64,000 bases of DNA from Dipteronia dyeriana (lineage: Eukaryota; Streptophyta; Magnoliopsida; Sapindales; Sapindaceae). Made by a program: the position numbers and the translations under genes. Shown here in pieces: positions 59,387-64,000 of the stretch. Numbering within the stretch: the stretch's first letter is position 1; every line of letters begins with the position of its first letter. The notes below the pieces were generated by a model, which worked only from the letters and a program-made list of their open reading frames with translations, was not told the origin of the DNA and made no database searches. Where the stretch lies: the NCBI GenBank assembly GCA_032871835.1, contig CM065295.1, positions 63,919,687 through 63,983,686 of the forward strand. The letters run 5' to 3'.

Positions 59387-62170
59387 TCATTCCTTATTAG
59401 AGTCAATATTAGGGCACGTTTGTTTGTTGTGTCCAATTGAATGACAGATGCTACACTTGCGGCGGTATTCATCGGGAACACCTCTGCTTGTACCTTCATT
59501 AATCATAGGTGGATTAGAAAATCTCCTGGAATTATGCTCTGGTTGTCCACATCTTCTACAGGATTGTGTAGTTGTCCTCTCCGAAGACGAGACATGGCGA
59601 CCCGCCCTCGGGTGTCCTGCTTGTCTCCTGGAGTTTGGATTCAAAATCACAATTTGAGCAATGTCAGATGGCACAACCCAAGTGGAAGGATAACCCACCG
59701 ACACAATAGGAACCAAGTACGCGTCAATAAGTGTCTGTTTCTTGTAGTAATCCGAACACAAAGTTGTCAAGTCCAAGTTTCACTCCCTGTAAAAAACATT
59801 GAAAACGATCAGATTCACGTTTCAGTAATAATCACCTCACAGCACAACTTGAAAGTAATGTACCGTGCCGCCGTAAGGGCGTGAGAACATGGAAAATGAT
59901 CCATTTGAAATTTGTTGCAAGTACAAGTCTTCTGGGCTAAGTCAACAGTCTAATGTTTTCCAGACCGTTTGATCGAGAAAATGTTCCAGTCTACTGGATT
60001 TACGGTTAAAAAACCACATTTACGGTTAAAAAACCACACTTCTCCACACGTTTTAATAGCACAAGATGTGTTGCATCGATCAACTGATGACGTATGGTTT
60101 GTGCAGCTCTATAGCGACCGTAAAACCACCGTTGCAGCATATTCCTAATGAACTCAGCCAGAGTCAACATAAGCAGCTGTCATGCAAATTTTAGGCATGA
60201 GTTTATGCATTTTGCACCATTTGTCGTCATCACCATGTACCTTCTTTTCGGGCAGTGTACACGGGACCACTTGTGTGGACCGGTATCAATTACATATTCA
60301 TATGCATTCTGGTGCAAGTTTCTTAACTCTTCCATATACCGGTTATATTCAAACTCGGTGTATGAGCGGGCTGCTTTGTCCATTATTGTGGCAACATCCT
60401 TCCTATGCAATCACTTTTTAATATTTTCAGCAAAGTGCCAGCAACATATGGTATGAGTGGCATAAGGGAACACTTTAGAAATCCCTGCTTCAATGCTTGC
60501 ATGCCTATCGAAAATGAAAACTAGCTCATCAATATGACCTAGGGCACCCTTCAAGCAATCCAAAAACCATTCCCATGAAAGGTTGTTTTCTGAGTCGCCG
60601 TACCCGAAAGCAATTGGATACACCTGTTCGTTGCCATCTTGGTTGTTGCAACAAACATTGTACCCCAGAATCGTCCCTTCAAATGGGTACCATCAACGGT
60701 AATGACTGGACGCATACACGTCCGAAATCCTCTAAGTGAGGCACCAATCGACATGAAGAAGTATAGAAATTTACCATCTTCGTCGCACTATAAGTCAGTG
60801 ATTGTACCGGGATTTTGTTGTTCCAAAACGTAACTAAATGATTGAAGCAGTTGGAAGGTTTCCTCATGCGTTCCATATGTCAGTGACAACGCATAATCGA
60901 GGGCGGCGTGTGCCTTACTGTACATGACTTAGATTCCATACATTGATTTAATGTCGACGATTATGTCATTCATGCGCATTAGTCGACCATCTTGTTGTTG
61001 TAGTCTAGGTGCAATTACTTCTCTAATTATGACTGCACTAGCTTACCGGTACCGGCGGTGAATTTCCTCTAACGGACAAGTGTTTTTGTTGACAAAACTT
61101 CTTACTTGAAAGTATGTGCCTTCATCTCTCCTTACCGCTCTTAACTTTCATGTACAATTTCCCATCAAACAAACTAGATGTAATTTTGTCTTATTGGACC
61201 TTTTCACCTCCCACTCGAAGTTCTGCTGCATTGCAAAATGGCCTACTAGTCTCTTCAAATCCTTTTTCGTTGGAAAAAATTGCCCTTTATTTATCATGCT
61301 TGTAGGTTCATCTTCAACCAAGTTTCTGCTTCCACCAATACCAAACGAGTATGATTTTGCTTCTGGAATAACCAATGTTGTGGCATTATCAGAATCATCT
61401 GGAGTTACATTAGCCCTCCCCTCGGAGGTCCCAACTATATCTGGTGCACTGGAACTAAATCTGTGTACATGTCTTACTCGTCTTTCCATTTCGACAGGTT
61501 TATCATCATCCTGATTGTCCTTTACATTTTCTACAGAATTGAAATTGCTCTCATTATCCACCTCATGATTCACCCCAACATTCAGTTTTGTATTCTGCTC
61601 ATTGTTGATGTCATTGTAGATCTCATTGTATTGGTTGTTGTACTGTCTACCATTCATCTCAATTTGACAACCAAATACATCGTCGAATTGAGGTCCCAGT
61701 CTATTATCATGGGCTGCTACTTCCGGTGGAACATCACATATGTTTTCCCGACCATCAATCCCACTTCTTTCTGTGAACAACTGGTTGCTTCCGCCTGACG
61801 ATCGAATTTGTTGGGTGTTATCACGATTAGGGATATCTTCACCAATGACACCTCCTGCTAGCATCTCGATTAGACTAACACATACTTGAGGGATCACCCT
61901 ATCTTCCCTTAGCATAAACTGAACATCATCATTGTTTCTTATAAATGTACGACATGTAGTCCCATGAACAATTGATAGAGACTATAGATCATCACAATAT
62001 TTGTTCTCATCAAACTTCACAATGGTTTGCACGATCGACACTAGTTTGTTGTAACTCAAATTCTTTGACACAAACAAACCTTGGTTATCGGAACTTATAT
62101 ACCTCTGATTTCCGTCCGATAATTGCTCCCATCCACCGTTGTAAGATATGACTATTCTCACCCTATCCAT
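59387..62170 (-). pseudogene. MURA transposase, decayed, unit 2
   Basis: Likely start MDRVRIVISYNGG at 62170, with acceptor TTTTGACAG 4 bases upstream. The frame runs to 61148 with one stop near 61983, giving an acidic/Asn-rich linker and the start of the MuDR domain (FFPTKKDLKRLVGHF). After a frameshift the DDE core follows in pieces (TVDGTHLKGRF, IFDRHASI, CCWHFAENIKK, 60180-60760), then SWIM (CTCNKFQMDHFPCSH, about 59890-59935), an intron (about 59787-59863) and two CCHC knuckles. One knuckle is damaged (CRRCGQPEHNSRRF), one intact (CSICHSIGHNKQTC, near 59450). The intron just after the SWIM His matches the position of the extra segment in unit 1. Inactive. Confidence 0.85.
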
Positions 62171-62291
62171 TGTCCTGTCAAAACCATCATGAAAAACCAT
62201 TATTAAGAAATAAATATTTAATATTAAATTTACAATTATAAAGGATTAAACAAAAATCAAAAGTGTAAGAGATGAAACTTTTTTTTTAACT

Positions 62292-62735
62292 GATCGAGCT
62301 TTTTTCGTACATGATCGAGCCGTTTTTGTACATGATCTAGCTTTTTCTAACGGGATCGAGTTTTTTTTGTTCAAGACTGAGCTCTATTTGTACATCATCG
62401 AGCTTTTTTTAATATGGCTCAAGCTTTTTTCAAATATGGCTCGACCTTTTTATTTTAGGGATCGAGTTTTTTTGTGAGGAATCGAGTTTTTTTGTGAGGA
62501 ATCGAGCTTTTTTGTGAGGAATCGAGCTTTTTTTGTGCGGTATCGAACTATGTTTGTGAGGGATCAAGCTATTATTGTGAGGGATCGAACTTTTTTTGTC
62601 AAGGATCGAGCTTTTTTTTAGGGATCGAGTCTTTTTTCGAGGGATCGAGCTTTTTTTTACGTATCCAGTATTTATTTTTTGGATCGAGCTTTTTTAGAGT
62701 TTGATCGAGCTTTTTTTAAATGTTTTCCAGCTTTT
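62292..62735 (+). repeat. GATCGAGC minisatellite in the transposase leader intron of unit 2
   Basis: About 20 units of GATCGAGCTTTTTT with variable spacers such as TGTGAGG and TGTACAT, in the same plus-strand orientation as the array at 54939. Splice donor on minus near 62958 (GAAGGTAAAT) and acceptor at 62175 bracket it. Confidence 0.92.
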
Positions 62736-63175
62736 ATGCGAAGATTATAAACTTGTTTGCACCATAACAACTCAACTCGGCCAAATATATATATATAAAA
62801 AAATGCATACATGTTTATTCATTATTTTTTCAAAGTTTACAACTCCCAGACATAAACATAAAAAAAATTGAGACAACATGTTCATAAATGTTCATACAGT
62901 GTTATACCACACAGAAATACAAGAAAAAATGGAAATGAAGATCAGAAATATTAATTTACCTTCTTGTGCAATATCTGGAATGGAGCTTGTTTTCTGAAGA
63001 AAAAAATGGAGTAGTTGATTGATTTTCAGACAACTTTTTTGGACGACAGCTTTTAAAGAATAAAAAATTGTTTATTTAAGGGCAATTTCGGTAGCTCACC
63101 ATAATAGGTGTCTTTTAAACTTAACTTATTATAACGGTGACATCACTGTAAGGGACAAAAAAAATGTGACATTCC

Positions 63176-63780
63176 TCACCATTTCCATAAAAGAGAAAGA
63201 GCATATCTCCATCTCTTTAGTTGTAGCCAATCTCAGATCGTCTCTCAATCCGATCTGACATTCAATGTCACTCGAAGATATTGATGTGAAGGCATTGAGA
63301 GAGATCAAATTAAATTTTAAACATAATGAGACAGAAATTGATAAATCTGAAAGTATGTAATAGACTGAGAAAGAGCGAAAAAATGAAAGAGAGAGATTAT
63401 ATATGCATTTAATTCATTTCTTTCAATTTTTTAACATATGTTTTAATTCATTTAATAATAAAAAAATAAGGGGTGCCGAACCTCCATCATATATGAAATA
63501 GATGGAGCCTGCATTGATGGACGCTTGAAGATATTGTTAGGGATTTACAGTGATTTGCATCTTAATTGCTATTTTACATTTGGTAACTTGTTATTTAATT
63601 TTGCATCTTAATTGTTATTTTATATTTGGTAACTTGTCATTTGATTTTGCTGTTAAGACCGGAAAAATTATTGACAATATTTTGGAGGTTGGTGTTGTAC
63701 AAATATCACAACTTTACTAATGTATGTTTAAAAGGCACCATTTAACGTAATCAAATAAAAATACTCTAAATCATTGAAAA
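63176..63780. other. No gene; possible MITE remnant
   Basis: AT-rich. CATATCTCCATCTCTTTAG (63205) and the inverted CTCCATCTATTTCATAT (63485-63510) may be worn inverted ends of a MITE. Direct repeats of ATTTTGCATCTTAATTG occur near 63555 and 63600. Confidence 0.3.
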
Positions 63781-64000
63781 ATAGGGAAAGTTGTCATTTT
63801 TAAAGTTAGAGAAAAGTAAAAATGAGAAAGAAACCGACGAAAAGCTAATCGACGGCGAAGTGACCAGATCGACAGTGCACCAATTTTTTTACGATCGACA
63901 GAGGTAAGTTGATTTTGTTTTTTTTCTCATTTTTGTTGTTGATAACTTGCATTGCATGTTAGACTTGTGATTTGTCAATTGAAATTGTAGATTAGGTTTA
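63781..64000 (+). promoter_or_regulatory. Possible 5' leader exon with strong splice donor at the right edge
   Basis: A purine-rich leader with CGACGGCGAAG and GATCGACAG ends in the near-consensus donor GAGGTAAGTT (63901-63910), followed by T-rich intron-like sequence and a possible acceptor ATTGTAG (63991). The design resembles the MULE leaders. Whether an ORF follows is outside the window. Confidence 0.35.

Larger units (their letters stand above)
54939..63175. mobile_element. Ulp1-carrying Mutator-like element, unit 2 (more decayed)
   Basis: Same convergent plan as unit 1: protease gene on plus (55803-59205) and MURA on minus (59387-62170), only about 180 bp apart. GATCGAGC arrays occupy both leader introns. 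No left TIR was found; the array abuts the hAT relic directly. The right end is approximate, near GTCACCGTTATAATAAG (63100-63175). It may be truncated or belong to the non-TIR type of these MULEs. Confidence 0.75.

Overview
The window is a piece of a flowering-plant nuclear genome, most likely a eudicot. It is very AT-rich, its genes are interrupted by GT-AG introns, and nearly everything in it is plant transposon: Ty1/copia and Ty3/gypsy-type LTR elements, a plant L1 LINE with a C-terminal RNase H, CACTA, hAT, PIF/Harbinger and Mutator-like (MULE) elements, and tRNA-derived SINEs. I cannot name the species. Only one short ORF (33765-34103, minus) looks like a possible ordinary host gene.

Left part (1-20.7 kb): a decayed copia pol/gag on the minus strand (1-3475) abuts a plus-strand copia-like element that starts with a degraded tRNA-Met primer site (3540) and gag (3560-4763). 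It seems to continue through an envelope-position ORF (about 13.2-14.2 kb) to a polypurine tract and a long 3' LTR (14821 to about 20686). This element has no visible pol and was hit repeatedly: by a 0.9-kb TRIM (4781-5708, target duplication TTAGT), by a 5'-truncated LINE (6154-11785, duplication TTTGAATGTT) that itself holds a long-TIR MULE-like element (6294-7702), and, in its LTR, by a CACTA element (16970-19956, duplication AGG) that holds a Tourist-like MITE (18906-19518, duplication TAA).

Middle part (20.7-44 kb): pieces of long copia LTRs in both orientations, including a clean 2.1-kb solo LTR (23616-25738, duplication GAATT) sitting inside a gypsy-type LTR and facing an inverted relative with its own primer site and gag start (26038-28495). 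That relative carries a hAT-type MITE (26750-27141). Then follow a decayed copia with a long minisatellite leader, another copia LTR (32192-32865), the small membrane-protein ORF, a non-autonomous MULE with a perfect 9-bp duplication (37293-38981), a complete 107-bp SINE (40636-40742), and two members of one CACTA family (21562 and 42139).

Right part (44.9-63.2 kb): the most interesting region. Two neighbouring Mutator-like elements have the same plan. A plus-strand gene for a DUF1985 plus Ulp1-type (C48) cysteine protease converges, tail to tail, on a minus-strand MURA transposase gene. This resembles the ULP-carrying MULEs known as Kaonashi (Arabidopsis) and CUMULE (melon). The first unit (44916-54683) has recognisable TIRs and a transposase broken by one internal stop and a C-terminal frameshift; the second is more decayed. 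Each unit carries its own private minisatellite, CATGTAAC-type in the first and GATCGAGC-type in the second. These arrays fill leader introns, other introns and the intergenic gap but avoid coding exons. In all four genes a leader intron ends 0-4 bases before the ATG.
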